A DNA stretch of 62,097 bases from Clostridium uliginosum (GCF_900112485.1 NZ_FOMG01000024.1:1-62097), one strand, 5' to 3'. Counted from the stretch's first letter, positions 40,419-48,877 are shown. Numbers and translations: made by a program. Notes: generated by a model from the sequence alone, not told the origin.

Positions 40419-40494
40419 GGGCGCATAGCTCAGCTGGGAGAGCATCTGCCTTACAAGCAGAGGGTCACAGGTTCGAGCCCTGTTGTGCCCACCA
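40419..40494 (+). tRNA. tRNA-Val (UAC), copy 1
   Basis: Acceptor GGGCGCA pairs with TGTGCCC, the anticodon loop CTTACAA carries TAC, the T-loop is GGTTCGAGCCC and CCA is encoded. Confidence 0.97.
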
Positions 40495-40500
40495 TGAGAT

Positions 40501-40577
40501 GGCTCAGTAGCTCAGTTGGTTAGAGTGCCGGCCTGTCACGCCGGAGGTCGAGGGTTCGAGTCCCTTCTGAGTCGCCA
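40501..40577 (+). tRNA. tRNA-Asp (GUC), copy 1
   Basis: Acceptor GGCTCAG pairs with CTGAGTC, the anticodon loop CTGTCAC carries GTC, the T-loop is GGTTCGAGTCC and CCA is encoded. Confidence 0.97.
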
Positions 40578-40587
40578 ATTTAAAATT

Positions 40588-40662
40588 GCTGGCATGGCTC
40601 AACGGTAGAGCAGCTGACTTGTAATCAGCAGGTTGTAGGTTCGATTCCTATTGCCAGCTCCA
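40588..40662 (+). tRNA. tRNA-Thr (UGU)
   Basis: Acceptor GCTGGCA pairs with TGCCAGC, the anticodon stem-loop GCTGA-CTTGTAA-TCAGC carries TGT, and CCA is encoded. It is the only unduplicated tRNA in the array, lying between the two Glu-Val-Asp blocks. Confidence 0.97.
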
Positions 40663-40682
40663 TTTTAAAAAATTAAATACTT

Positions 40683-40757
40683 GGCTCCTTGGTCAAGCGG
40701 TTAAGACACCACCCTTTCACGGTGGTAACAGGGGTTCGATTCCCCTAGGAGTCACCA
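40683..40757 (+). tRNA. tRNA-Glu (UUC), copy 2
   Basis: Identical to the tRNA at 40331-40405, including the following spacer, so part of a tandem duplication. Confidence 0.97.
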
Positions 40758-40770
40758 TTTTTCATCTTAT

Positions 40771-40846
40771 GGGCGCATAGCTCAGCTGGGAGAGCATCTG
40801 CCTTACAAGCAGAGGGTCACAGGTTCGAGCCCTGTTGTGCCCACCA
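40771..40846 (+). tRNA. tRNA-Val (UAC), copy 2
   Basis: Identical to the tRNA at 40419-40494. Confidence 0.97.
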
Positions 40847-40852
40847 TGAGAT

Positions 40853-40929
40853 GGCTCAGTAGCTCAGTTGGTTAGAGTGCCGGCCTGTCACGCCGGAGGT
40901 CGAGGGTTCGAGTCCCTTCTGAGTCGCCA
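40853..40929 (+). tRNA. tRNA-Asp (GUC), copy 2
   Basis: Identical to the tRNA at 40501-40577; last gene of the array. Confidence 0.97.
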
Positions 40930-40932
40930 ATT

Positions 40933-40962
40933 AAACTCTAGTTTTATACTAGAGTTTTTTTA
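40933..40962 (+). terminator. tRNA array terminator
   Basis: AAACTCTAGT and ACTAGAGTTT pair with a 5-nt loop, followed by TTTT. Confidence 0.92.
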
Positions 40963-41005
40963 TTTACAAAAAAATAAACTTACTTAAGAATAACTAATAG
41001 TATGG

Positions 41006-41037
41006 CATATTACATTAAGAATTATTAATGTAATATG
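41006..41037. repeat. Perfect 13-bp inverted repeat
   Basis: CATATTACATTAA and TTAATGTAATATG flank a 6-nt loop. It abuts and slightly overlaps the R1 copy that follows, and has no T-run. Confidence 0.7.
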
Positions 41038-41143
41038 TTTTAATTAACTTTAAATATTTAAATTACTGAATTATTAAAGAATACAGAAAGCTTTATCATA
41101 CATTGTAAATTGTCGATTGTACATCGTTACTTGAAATATATAA
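41033..41143 (-). repeat. R1 repeat, copy C (inverted, diverged)
   Basis: Read on the minus strand it matches copies A and B. On the plus strand it contains AAATTACTGAATTATTAAAG, AATACAGAAA and CATTGTAAATTGTCGATTG, the complements of the corresponding blocks, with a short insertion near the right end. Confidence 0.7.
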
Positions 41144-41170
41144 TATAAATTAAAACTTTTTTAATATAAA

Positions 41171-41392
41171 GTTATGTTTTAAAATAGTGTTGATATTTTA
41201 ATATAAAGGCGAACTGGCATTGGAATTTACTTTGTAGAACTCTTAATAAATATTTGTACTATTAATTGCTTGTCACGATCTTTGATTGGGAGCATGCATT
41301 AATAGGACTAATATTTATTTTAGAGTTCTTAAAGTGAATTCCACTGTCCATGAGCTTTATATTACAATATCAACACTCACTTAAAACATAGC
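41171..41392. repeat. R3 long hairpin element (about 220 bp)
   Basis: The first and last roughly 97 bp are imperfect inverted repeats (about 80 percent by eye). For example, TATGTTTTAA, GTGTTGATATT, TAATATAAAG, TGGAATTTACTTT and AGAACTCT on the left each have complements in order on the right. The central loop is about 22 nt. No open frame is contained. Short relatives lie at 38094 and 53081. Confidence 0.85.
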
Positions 41393-41398
41393 CAAATA

Positions 41399-41442
41399 TA
41401 AAAAGGATTGATTTTAATAAAGTAAAAATCAATCCTTTTTAA
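41399..41442 (-). terminator. dnaD-dnaI terminator
   Basis: AAAAAGGATTGATTTT and AAAATCAATCCTTTTT form a stem of about 16 bp with T-runs on both strands. It ends 33 bp beyond the dnaI stop codon. Confidence 0.88.
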
Positions 41443-41474
41443 TTTGCAATTAATTATATTTATATTCTAGTCTT

Positions 41475-42455
41475 TTATCTGTTTCTTTGTAAATTCTTTT
41501 TGATTCTTATATCTTCTGAGTAGAATTTGCAAAGTTTAAAATCACCTATTAATCTAGAAGCAATTCTTTCACTATAGTGTTTGGTGATTTTTGGTAATGT
41601 AAAATTAGTGGAAATTAACATTTTCTTTTGAATAAGTATCCTTTTATTAATAATATTAAACAACTCAGTTATAGAGAATTCATTAAGATGTTCAGCACCT
41701 AAATCATCTATTATTAATAAGTCACAATCTAACAATAATGCTTCTAAATTAGAATCATTATTAAATCTGACATCTCTTAGGTTCTTAATTAACTCATCAG
41801 AAGTTCTATATACTACCAAGTATCCTTTATCTAATATAGCTTTAGATAGGCAATAAGATAAGAAAGTTTTACCACTACCTGGATTACCAAAAAATAATAA
41901 GTTAGTTGATATTGTTGAAAAATTTGGTATATATTCCTTCAATATATACTCTAAATTATTCTCCATATTTTTTCTTGGAGAAAACTTTTCATCTTCAAGT
42001 TTACGATTTGAGAATAAGGTTAAGTCAAAATTATTAAAATTGTTATATTTTATTGTATTTTCTAATTCAGAATCTTTATAATATAGCTTAACTAGTTTTT
42101 CTTTATAACAGTTGCATTTAATTGAATTTATAAAACCTGTATCTTTACACTTATTACATCTAAAATGTAAATTTAGATATTCTGGATCATATCCATTTTC
42201 TACTAGCATTTCACATTTTCTCATTCTTAAATCAGTAATTCTTTCTTTAAAGTGATCCAAAACTTTCTCTGGATCATCTGCTTTAAGGATATCTAAGGAC
42301 ATTTTTAAAGACATTTTTTTAATATTATTATCTAAGTTAATAATATTAGGGAACTTAGTAGATATCTCTATTTTACGTAACTTTAAATTTTTAGCTTCAG
42401 TTTCTCTAATTTGCTCATAGATCTTTAAAACTTCATTTTGATACCCTTTAATCAT
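41475..42455 (-). CDS. dnaI: Primosomal helicase loader DnaI/DnaC-like ATPase
   Basis: The 326-residue protein loads the replicative helicase. It has an N-terminal region with a four-cysteine cluster (C100, C103, C114, C116 in RCNKCKDTGF and KCNC), as in B. subtilis DnaI, then an AAA+ domain with Walker A FGNPGSGKTF at about 189-198, Walker B LLIIDDLGAE and a sensor TNFTLP segment. Its start overlaps the dnaD-like gene by 8 bp, showing coupling. The helicase dnaB is at 30877-32214. Confidence 0.93.
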   Translation of the reverse strand: MIKGYQNEVLKIYEQIRETEAKNLKLRKIEISTKFPNIINLDNNIKKMSLKMSLDILKADDPEKVLDHFKERITDLRMRKCEMLVENGYDPEYLNLHFRCNKCKDTGFINSIKCNCYKEKLVKLYYKDSELENTIKYNNFNNFDLTLFSNRKLEDEKFSPRKNMENNLEYILKEYIPNFSTISTNLLFFGNPGSGKTFLSYCLSKAILDKGYLVVYRTSDELIKNLRDVRFNNDSNLEALLLDCDLLIIDDLGAEHLNEFSITELFNIINKRILIQKKMLISTNFTLPKITKHYSERIASRLIGDFKLCKFYSEDIRIKKNLQRNR

Positions 42456-43440
42456 TATTATCCCATCCTAATAATTTTTTTTCTAAAGAATCATAATCAT
42501 ATTCTCTTGCTTCAAAGTCATTGAATTTAAGAGTTGGTTTTTGAGCTGTATAAGGTGTTTTCCTATAGTTATTATTGTTCTTAGGTGCTTTATCTTTAAG
42601 GGCTATGTCTTCTAGTGTTTTTATATTACTTTTTTGCCATTTGGATAATATTCCATCAATATATTTAAAATCCGCTCTATTTAATCTTTCACAACATATA
42701 TCACAAGCCTTGAATATAATCTCTGTTGAAAATTTGTAAATAAATAGCCACTTTTCTATTAAATCTTGTTGGGGTTTCATAATATCGGTATTTTTTATTC
42801 CTAAATAATTTAATATCTTTCTAATATTAATCCATTTATCTTCAGTTTGTTTTATTAAATTTTGAGCTTGCTCTATTGTTGTTATTTTTAGATCATGCCA
42901 AGATAAAGCAACTTTCTCTATATAACGTGAATCAACTTTTCCTTTTGATATACAGTATTCCATTAGTATCAAAATTAATTCAGAAGAGAACCCTAGTTCT
43001 TTCTGCCAATTTAAATAAACAGACATTTCTTTAGGGGATAGAGGTCTAGCTAAAAGTTTTTCAATATCTTTTAACATATCTTTTGTAACATCGCTGTTTA
43101 AAGCTTCTAATAAATCTACTTGTCTATTATTTTCAAGTGATTCTTCAGATAAATTTACAAATTCTACATTAAAATTGCCCATTTTATCAATAGGAGTAAA
43201 CCTTATAACTCCTTCATTATTCCAATAATTGAAGGCATTCATAACATCAGATTCTAATAAGTTAAGTGAGGAAGCTAGTATTGAAGAGCTAACTCCTAAT
43301 TCATCACAAATACTGTACTTTAGCATCAATAGATAAACTTTAATAAATTCTCCTCGGGCACTTGGCATGTATTTTTCAATAAATACATTACTTACAGGAG
43401 TAAATGTTAAAGATTTATTTTTAAGCATAAATGTGCTCAT
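42448..43440 (-). CDS. dnaD: DnaD-domain replication initiation protein
   Basis: The 330-residue protein has an N-terminal winged-helix part (about 1-100, beginning TFTPVSNVFIEKYMPSARGE) and two successive DnaD/DnaB_2 domains: one around 125-190 (EKLLARPLSPKEMSVYLNW) and one around 215-285 (IEKWLFIYKFSTEIIFKACD, ending near YIDGILSKWQKSNIKTLEDI). Two-domain DnaD proteins act like both DnaD and DnaB of B. subtilis in helicase loading. It precedes and overlaps dnaI. R2 copy 3 lies 28 bp upstream of its ATG. Confidence 0.9.
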   Translation of the reverse strand: MSTFMLKNKSLTFTPVSNVFIEKYMPSARGEFIKVYLLMLKYSICDELGVSSSILASSLNLLESDVMNAFNYWNNEGVIRFTPIDKMGNFNVEFVNLSEESLENNRQVDLLEALNSDVTKDMLKDIEKLLARPLSPKEMSVYLNWQKELGFSSELILILMEYCISKGKVDSRYIEKVALSWHDLKITTIEQAQNLIKQTEDKWINIRKILNYLGIKNTDIMKPQQDLIEKWLFIYKFSTEIIFKACDICCERLNRADFKYIDGILSKWQKSNIKTLEDIALKDKAPKNNNNYRKTPYTAQKPTLKFNDFEAREYDYDSLEKKLLGWDNND

Positions 43441-43468
43441 TCTTTTTACTACCTACCTTTCATAATAA

Positions 43469-43523
43469 GACACATGAAATAAAATAGACAAGCGTACCGG
43501 TCTGTTATTTTTTGAATGTGTCT
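43469..43523 (-). repeat. R2 hairpin repeat, copy 3 (28 bp upstream of dnaD)
   Basis: In gene sense it runs AGACACATTCAAAAAATAAC to TATTTTATTTCATGTGTCT, with terminal changes on both arms that keep pairing (AGACACAT with ATGTGTCT). Such compensatory change supports a selected or recently copied hairpin. Confidence 0.82.
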
Positions 43524-43673
43524 AAGTTCTTTATAAATTAATTATAGCAAACGAATATTATAACCACAATAAAGAGGCAAAATAACTAAGTTATTTAAAA
43601 ATGAATAATATATATTTAATAGGATAAATTATAAGATGTATTGTTTTTAAGCATGTAATGAAAGGATTAGGTT

Positions 43674-44873
43674 ATGAACACAAGAAAAATAAAAAAGATT
43701 AAACTTATAATATGCATTATATTTTTATTTAATTCAGTAAGCTTAATAGTTAATGCTGATGTCAACAGAATATATGAAGCTTACGTTGATGATAGGCTAG
43801 TAGGATATGTTGATAATAAAAAGGAATTTAAAGATGTATATAAGGAGTTTAAAGAAAAATTAAGTAATAGAATAGGAACTGGAATAATTAAGACAAAAAA
43901 GGTGAAATTTAAAAATACTAGAGAACAAGTAGAAGCATTTACTAAAGAGCAGATTGAAAAAAATATTATGCAAACTATGGATGCAGAAATTGATGCTAAA
44001 ATTATTAATGTTAATAATAAAAATTGTGGAATAATAGTTAATAAAGAAGAAGGGAATGAAATACTTAAAAGTTTAACTAGATATTATTTAAACAACCTAA
44101 AGGCAGATGAAAAAAACATTATAGAGATTAATGTTGATGCTGATATTAAATATATAGATACTAAAGTTGCTGTTTCAAAGCTTAATAACGTTAAGCAAAT
44201 TGTAGACAATATAAATAATGATAATTCAATAAAAAATGATATAAAAATAGAAGTAAAACTCAAAGAAGATAAAGAGGTTATAATAGATCCAAAAACTAAA
44301 ATTCAATTAGATGAATCAATGTATATAGGAGAAAATAAAGTAATAGAGGGTGAAGCTGGAAGTAAAAATGTAATTGCAGAAGTAGTATATTGCAATGGAA
44401 CAAAAACTAGAGAGAAGATTATTTCAGAAAATATTATAAAACAAGCTAAAGATAGGTTAGAGTACAGAGGAGTTAAGACCCCAATAGGAAATAATATTGC
44501 TTTTTTGGAACGTCCGACAAGAGGAGGCGGAATTACATCTAAATTTGGAGCAAGATGGGGCAGAAATCACAACGGAATAGATATAGCAGGGAATATAGGG
44601 GAACCTGTTACAGCAGCTTATAATGGTGTAATAGAAGAAGCTGGATGGGTAAACGGCTATGGAAATATGATTATGATAAAGCATGAAGATAGTATAGATA
44701 CTATTTATGGGCACCTAAGTACAATTAAGGTGAACAAAGGACAACAAGTTCAAAAGGGTGATATTATTGGAGAAGTGGGTAATACTGGAAGAAGTACAGG
44801 ACCACACTTGCACTTTGAATTAAGATCAAAAGGTAGTCCTATAAATCCAGAAAGTTATATTTTAGGTATATGA
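43674..44873 (+). CDS. M23 peptidoglycan endopeptidase with G5 domain
   Basis: The 399-residue protein has an N-terminal signal or anchor (KIKLIICIIFLFNSVSLIVNA, about 9-29, given here as a span rather than a cleavage site). A long charged middle part follows, then a G5-like domain (about 200-275) and a C-terminal M23 domain. The zinc ligands are intact: H299 and D303 in HNGIDIAG, and H380 in GPHLHFEL (with H378). It would cut peptide cross-links of peptidoglycan outside the cell. GAAAGGA precedes the ATG. Its last codons and stop fall within a copy of repeat R2. Confidence 0.93.
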   Translation: MNTRKIKKIKLIICIIFLFNSVSLIVNADVNRIYEAYVDDRLVGYVDNKKEFKDVYKEFKEKLSNRIGTGIIKTKKVKFKNTREQVEAFTKEQIEKNIMQTMDAEIDAKIINVNNKNCGIIVNKEEGNEILKSLTRYYLNNLKADEKNIIEINVDADIKYIDTKVAVSKLNNVKQIVDNINNDNSIKNDIKIEVKLKEDKEVIIDPKTKIQLDESMYIGENKVIEGEAGSKNVIAEVVYCNGTKTREKIISENIIKQAKDRLEYRGVKTPIGNNIAFLERPTRGGGITSKFGARWGRNHNGIDIAGNIGEPVTAAYNGVIEEAGWVNGYGNMIMIKHEDSIDTIYGHLSTIKVNKGQQVQKGDIIGEVGNTGRSTGPHLHFELRSKGSPINPESYILGI

Positions 44874-44931
44874 AAGAAAATATAAAAATAAATCCAATAT
44901 AAAAGTAATATTTGATTTATTCCATATGCCT
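44864..44931. repeat. R2-like hairpin repeat, copy 6 (degenerate), between convergent genes
   Basis: AGGTATATGAAAGAAAATA on the left matches the R2 arm and TTATTCCATATGCCTT matches the other. Inside, AATAAATC and GATTTATT pair, with AATAT/ATATT nested. It contains the last codons and stop of the M23 gene and may act as a terminator for both genes. Confidence 0.6.
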
Positions 44932-44940
44932 TAATAATGG

Positions 44941-46140
44941 CTAAGGTATTAATTTATCAATATTTATTATTCCTTCTCCTTGAATAACTTTAGGAATATC
45001 CTCAACAGCTTCGCATGAAATCTTGAATAGTGAAAGAATATCATTAAAGTTTAAATTTGGATTATTTTCAAATAATAAAGCACATAATCCACTAACATAG
45101 GCAGTAGATAATGAAGTTCCTGTAAAAGTTTTATAAGGGGCATCTAGTTTGTTTGGATAAAGTTTAATACCATTTTTTTCACAAATATAATTAATATCAC
45201 TATTTAAAGAAACTATATTAACACAAGCAGCACATAAATTAGGCTTAGCTGATTTGCCAAATGAACCTGATGAAGAAAAATCATATGCTCTTATTGAAGG
45301 ATTAACTGTATTTAAACCACCTACAGTAATACAATTATTTAAGGTGGCAATTCCCATGATGGGTGATGAATTATTTAAGTTACTTCCACTAGGAACTATA
45401 GGTATAATATCTTTAGATACAGCATATGCAAAAATTGACTCAAAGCAAGAAGTAATAAATGTATTATGAGTTAAAAGCTCAAATGGTAGGCACAATATTT
45501 TTATGTTATTTTCTTTAGATATATTAATTAATGATTCAATTGAAAATAGTATGTCAGAAGCAAAGCCTTTGCCTAGTTTATCAAAGGCTTTGTAACAAAA
45601 AAGCTTACTTTTATGTGCTATACCCTTATACATATTATTTGAAGAAAGTCCACTACTACATAAAATACCACTTATTGATGTTCCATGACCATTATCATCA
45701 TAAGGATATTTTAATTTATTAACCACATCTATAAAAAGAGCAATTTTATTACTAGGAGATAGTAAATCTATATGTGGAAATACTCCACTATCTACAACAC
45801 CTATACCAACGCCACAACCAGACAAGCTATGTTTATCTGCAAAATGTACTTTATTAGCAGTTGTAACACTCATGCCACAAAGAAATAAATATTCATCTAA
45901 ACAAATTCTCTCTATTTCAGGATATTCTATAATTCGTTCAATACCCTTAGTATTTAAATCTGCACTTATAATATTTGCACACTCTATTATATAATGCACT
46001 TTTCCTTTATATGAACTTATTTTTTTTTCTAAAGAAGATTGAAAATTCCTATATTTTATAAGTACTCTATAATTTTTATAGGAATTATGAGTCATGTAGT
46101 ACTTTAGATTACAATCTAATTTATTTTTATATGAAAACAT
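44941..46140 (-). CDS. Subtilisin-like serine peptidase (S8 family)
   Basis: With the ATG at 46140 (GGGAG 6 nt upstream) the protein has 399 residues; the frame is open 52 codons further but without a ribosome-binding site. The catalytic triad is intact: D117 in IGVVDSGVFPHIDL, H152 in DDNGHGTSISGIL and S343 in TFTGTSLSTAYVSGL. Residues 1-90 look like an inhibitor-type propeptide. No signal peptide is evident, so it may act inside the cell or spore. The usual oxyanion asparagine (AAGN) reads PSGSN, with serine at 253, which is unusual. It lies 136 bp after an MBL-fold hydrolase gene on the same strand. Confidence 0.88.
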   Translation of the reverse strand: MFSYKNKLDCNLKYYMTHNSYKNYRVLIKYRNFQSSLEKKISSYKGKVHYIIECANIISADLNTKGIERIIEYPEIERICLDEYLFLCGMSVTTANKVHFADKHSLSGCGVGIGVVDSGVFPHIDLLSPSNKIALFIDVVNKLKYPYDDNGHGTSISGILCSSGLSSNNMYKGIAHKSKLFCYKAFDKLGKGFASDILFSIESLINISKENNIKILCLPFELLTHNTFITSCFESIFAYAVSKDIIPIVPSGSNLNNSSPIMGIATLNNCITVGGLNTVNPSIRAYDFSSSGSFGKSAKPNLCAACVNIVSLNSDINYICEKNGIKLYPNKLDAPYKTFTGTSLSTAYVSGLCALLFENNPNLNFNDILSLFKISCEAVEDIPKVIQGEGIINIDKLIP

Positions 46141-46276
46141 ATTTTTCTCCCAATTATTTATTTCAATATATAGTATATGAATAACAATTGGTTTGTTAAT
46201 ACATAAAGACATATAAAAGTTTAATATTACTTTTATCACTTGCCATAAAGCAAAAGATGTTATTACTACAAATGCA

Positions 46277-47092
46277 TTAAAACATATAAGTTTCACCGAT
46301 ATTAATTATTTTAACATTGTTGTCTTTTAAATTTAATAACAGAGAATTAGTTTCTTCAAAGTCTTCTAATGATAGTTTAAAAGTCTTGTAATGTATAGGA
46401 ATCATTATAGGACAATTCATCATTTTAAACATTTCATAGCTTTGATTAGGAGTACAATGCATATGAGAAAATCTCTCGGGTTTATAGCATCCAACAGGCA
46501 TCAAAGCAACATCACAAGTAATATTTTTAAAATTATTTGTTAAAGCAGTATCTCCAGCAAAGAAAACTTTTTTATCATTTCTTTCAATTAAGTAGGAGAG
46601 ACTTTCATTATCTAAACCAACATAAAATCTTCTTCCATCATGTTTTGCTTCATAAGCAGTAACTCTTAAATTATTATCTTCATAAATTTCACCAGGATGT
46701 AATAAAAATACGTTTTTAAAACCTAATAGTTTAAGAATTTTTTTATATCCCTTAGGTACTATTACAATTGCATCTTTATTTAATTTACGAAGAGATGGGA
46801 AATGCATATGATCCATGTGCCCATGAGATAAAAGAATATAATCTACTTTTATATTTTGTAAATAGGTAGGTTTATCAACAACTCTCTTAAAATATCCTAA
46901 AAGATCAGATAATACTGGATCAGTAATAATAATCTTATCAGATAAATTCATAACTGTGGTTGCATGACCAAACCAATTAATAGAATCTAACATTAAATCA
47001 TCAGATTTTGTATTTATTCTTTTTTTAAAATATTCCTTTACATTGTTACTAGTTAAGTGGAATAGAAAATTTATATTATTAAAAAAGTTCAA
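46277..47092 (-). CDS. MBL-fold metal-dependent hydrolase
   Basis: The 271-residue protein has the metallo-beta-lactamase fold with WFGHATTVMNL, the metal motif SHGHMDHMHF, FFAGDTALTNNF and a final PIHYKTFKLS histidine. This arrangement resembles the NAPE-PLD/UlaG-like branch of hydrolases; the substrate is unknown. R2 copy 4 lies 38 bp upstream of the ATG. The gene precedes the subtilase gene on the same strand. Confidence 0.88.
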   Translation of the reverse strand: MNFFNNINFLFHLTSNNVKEYFKKRINTKSDDLMLDSINWFGHATTVMNLSDKIIITDPVLSDLLGYFKRVVDKPTYLQNIKVDYILLSHGHMDHMHFPSLRKLNKDAIVIVPKGYKKILKLLGFKNVFLLHPGEIYEDNNLRVTAYEAKHDGRRFYVGLDNESLSYLIERNDKKVFFAGDTALTNNFKNITCDVALMPVGCYKPERFSHMHCTPNQSYEMFKMMNCPIMIPIHYKTFKLSLEDFEETNSLLLNLKDNNVKIINIGETYMF

Positions 47093-47130
47093 AATTAATA
47101 CTTCCTTCCTAAGACATTATCAAAAACACT

Positions 47131-47190
47131 TAAGGTACATGAAAGAAAATAGACTAGTCATACTGACTTGTTATTTTTTGAATATGCTTA
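47131..47190 (-). repeat. R2 hairpin repeat, copy 4 (38 bp upstream of the MBL gene)
   Basis: In gene sense it runs AAGCATATTCAAAAAATAAC to TATTTTCTTTCATGTACCTT. The AGTC/GACT segments around the loop extend the stem. Confidence 0.82.
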
Positions 47191-47619
47191 ATGTTTCCAC
47201 TTAAATATTACAATACCAATTATCATAATAGCAACACCTATAAATTCATGTAATGAAAATTTAATTTTTTCGTTACCAAATAAACCAAGAGTATCAATTA
47301 TAGCAGCAGACAGTAATTGTGCTATCAAAATAATTCCAATAGCATAAGTAGTACCCATTCCACCTATACTTTTCATTACTGTAAATATTATAATAACGCT
47401 TAGCAATCCGCCTAATAAAAATATCTTATTGGTATCTTTTATGTTGCTGTAATTACCTTTACCCCAAATAAAGGCAATAATTAGGGTTACTATTAGTCCT
47501 GTAAGTTGAACTATAACATTTGTTTCCCATAGACCTATTTTTTCTCCGAGCTTTGTGTTAAATATACCTTGTAGAGTCATAGAAACTCCTGAAATTATTG
47601 CGTAAATTATTCCCATCAT
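47188..47619 (-). CDS. DMT-type transporter of the DUF606/YdcZ family
   Basis: This 143-residue protein has five hydrophobic segments and the DUF606 start GIIYAIISGVSMTLQGIFNT followed by LGEKIGLWETN. Members are half-size DMT relatives, and some form pairs to make a full transporter; no partner is adjacent here. The ATG at 47619 has GAGGTG 5 nt upstream; a GTG 9 bp earlier overlaps that site. Its 3' end touches R2 copy 4. Confidence 0.85.
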   Translation of the reverse strand: MMGIIYAIISGVSMTLQGIFNTKLGEKIGLWETNVIVQLTGLIVTLIIAFIWGKGNYSNIKDTNKIFLLGGLLSVIIIFTVMKSIGGMGTTYAIGIILIAQLLSAAIIDTLGLFGNEKIKFSLHEFIGVAIMIIGIVIFKWKH

Positions 47620-47671
47620 AAAAATCACCTCAAAAGTAGTATGCCCTTTGATATAGTAAATATAAGAAAAT

Positions 47672-47703
47672 AAAAAAAGTAGCTCATTAAAGAGCTACTT
47701 TTT
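47672..47703 (-). terminator. Terminator overlapping the dUTPase 3' end
   Basis: AAAAAGTAGCTC and GAGCTACTTTTT form a 12-bp stem with a 6-nt loop and T-run on the minus strand. The dUTPase stop codon lies in the loop. Confidence 0.88.
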
Positions 47704-48163
47704 CATACATGTTTTTTGAAAATTCATTTTGAATTTGATTTTGTGTAAAACCTAAGGTTATACCCAAACTTAAAAGATCTTCAAATATAGTAAGATAATG
47801 ATCTTTTGATGGTGATATTATTAAGTCATTAATATCAATGTATAGATTTAAGAATTGATCACTTAAACAATAGTCGTTAGGTTTTACACAAACATCTGTT
47901 ATGTCATCATAATTATTATCAATACCTAAAGTTAAAATTTGAGATAAACAAGTTATATATTTTTTAAATATTACCTGCATATCTATAAGGTTGTTATTGT
48001 CTTTCCAATACTTAAAACATTTTGTTTCATTTGCTAAATCACTAATTTTAACATGAAATTCTAAATGCTTTCGTGTTTCTAATTTGTAATAATCCAATTC
48101 ATCATTTAAGCTTAAATGACTATTATACGTTCTTTGAGCTTTAAAGAGGTTTTTAATATCCAT
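47687..48163 (-). CDS. dUTP diphosphatase, all-alpha (dUTPase_2) type
   Basis: This 158-residue helical protein begins MDIKNLFKAQRTYNSHL and has the metal-binding helix LEFHVKISDLANETKCFKYW, characteristic of the all-alpha dimeric dUTPases related to MazG. It would convert dUTP to dUMP, preventing uracil incorporation and feeding thymidylate synthesis. ATG 48163 is chosen because AGGAGG lies 7 nt upstream; the frame extends 12 codons further without one. Confidence 0.87.
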   Translation of the reverse strand: MDIKNLFKAQRTYNSHLSLNDELDYYKLETRKHLEFHVKISDLANETKCFKYWKDNNNLIDMQVIFKKYITCLSQILTLGIDNNYDDITDVCVKPNDYCLSDQFLNLYIDINDLIISPSKDHYLTIFEDLLSLGITLGFTQNQIQNEFSKNMYEKVAL

Positions 48164-48288
48164 TCTGAATCCTCCTGCTTTTAAAATCATTATTACCATT
48201 TTACAAAAAAATTATAATAAAATAAAGCTCAGAAAACGAATACAAAAAAAATTTTTTAAATTTTCTTGCTATTTCAGAAAATTACAAC

Positions 48289-48320
48289 GAAAAAAGGAAT
48301 TGTATATATAACAATTCCTC
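48289..48320 (-). terminator. Terminator of the LigT-like gene
   Basis: AGGAATTGT and ACAATTCCT pair with a 7-nt loop. On the minus strand the stem is followed by TTTTT. It lies 18 bp after the stop codon. Confidence 0.88.
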
Positions 48321-48337
48321 TAAAATATCTTGCATAA

Positions 48338-48877
48338 TTAAAATTCTTTTAATATATATGACTTTAATGGAATATCTTTTTTTATTGTAGGAATTTTCCA
48401 TACTTCTATTTTTTTAATTCTTAATTTTATAAAAGAATTATCTTTATATATATTAGGAAAATTTAATTTTACATCTTGTTTTTTATAATCTTTTGATATA
48501 TATCCCATACTAGCAAGAAAAATAAAGTTATCTTCAAAAAATTTCACATTAAACCCATTTAATATAAGCATATCTTTAAGTGAACGTGAAATTCTATTAA
48601 TATAGCCCTTATTATCAATTCTTAAATTAATGCTTTTAGTGTTATCATATAAATACACAGAATCAGTAGCATCAATTCTAAAAGTTTTATATGGTGAGAT
48701 AATCTTTTGAATAACAGGATATAATTTATCTAAATTTGGATTATCAACTATACCTAATGGAATAAAAGGCATAGTAGAATTTCTACTAGCTCTAAATTTT
48801 TTTGACATATTTTTTTGAATTGGTGAAATTACTTGATATGTTTCATCATCAAATAATGCAACTATATAATATTTCAT
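48338..48877 (-). CDS. 2'-5' RNA ligase/LigT-like protein lacking the usual HxT motif
   Basis: The 179-residue protein starts MKYYIVALFDDETYQVISPI, followed by QKNMSKKFRA, much like 2H-phosphoesterase (LigT-like) proteins of clostridia. In active members the first motif is HITL or HVTL; here the equivalent strand reads FIPLGIV and no second HxT is evident, so catalysis seems lost, or the family assignment is wrong. It has no membrane or signal segment and stands alone, with its own terminator. Confidence 0.55.
   Translation of the reverse strand: MKYYIVALFDDETYQVISPIQKNMSKKFRASRNSTMPFIPLGIVDNPNLDKLYPVIQKIISPYKTFRIDATDSVYLYDNTKSINLRIDNKGYINRISRSLKDMLILNGFNVKFFEDNFIFLASMGYISKDYKKQDVKLNFPNIYKDNSFIKLRIKKIEVWKIPTIKKDIPLKSYILKEF

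Noticed and set aside
46141..46296. 52-codon hydrophobic extension of the subtilase as a signal peptide
   Set aside because: No ribosome-binding site at the far start and a good GGGAG before ATG 46140; the extension also overlaps the upstream MBL gene's 3' end.
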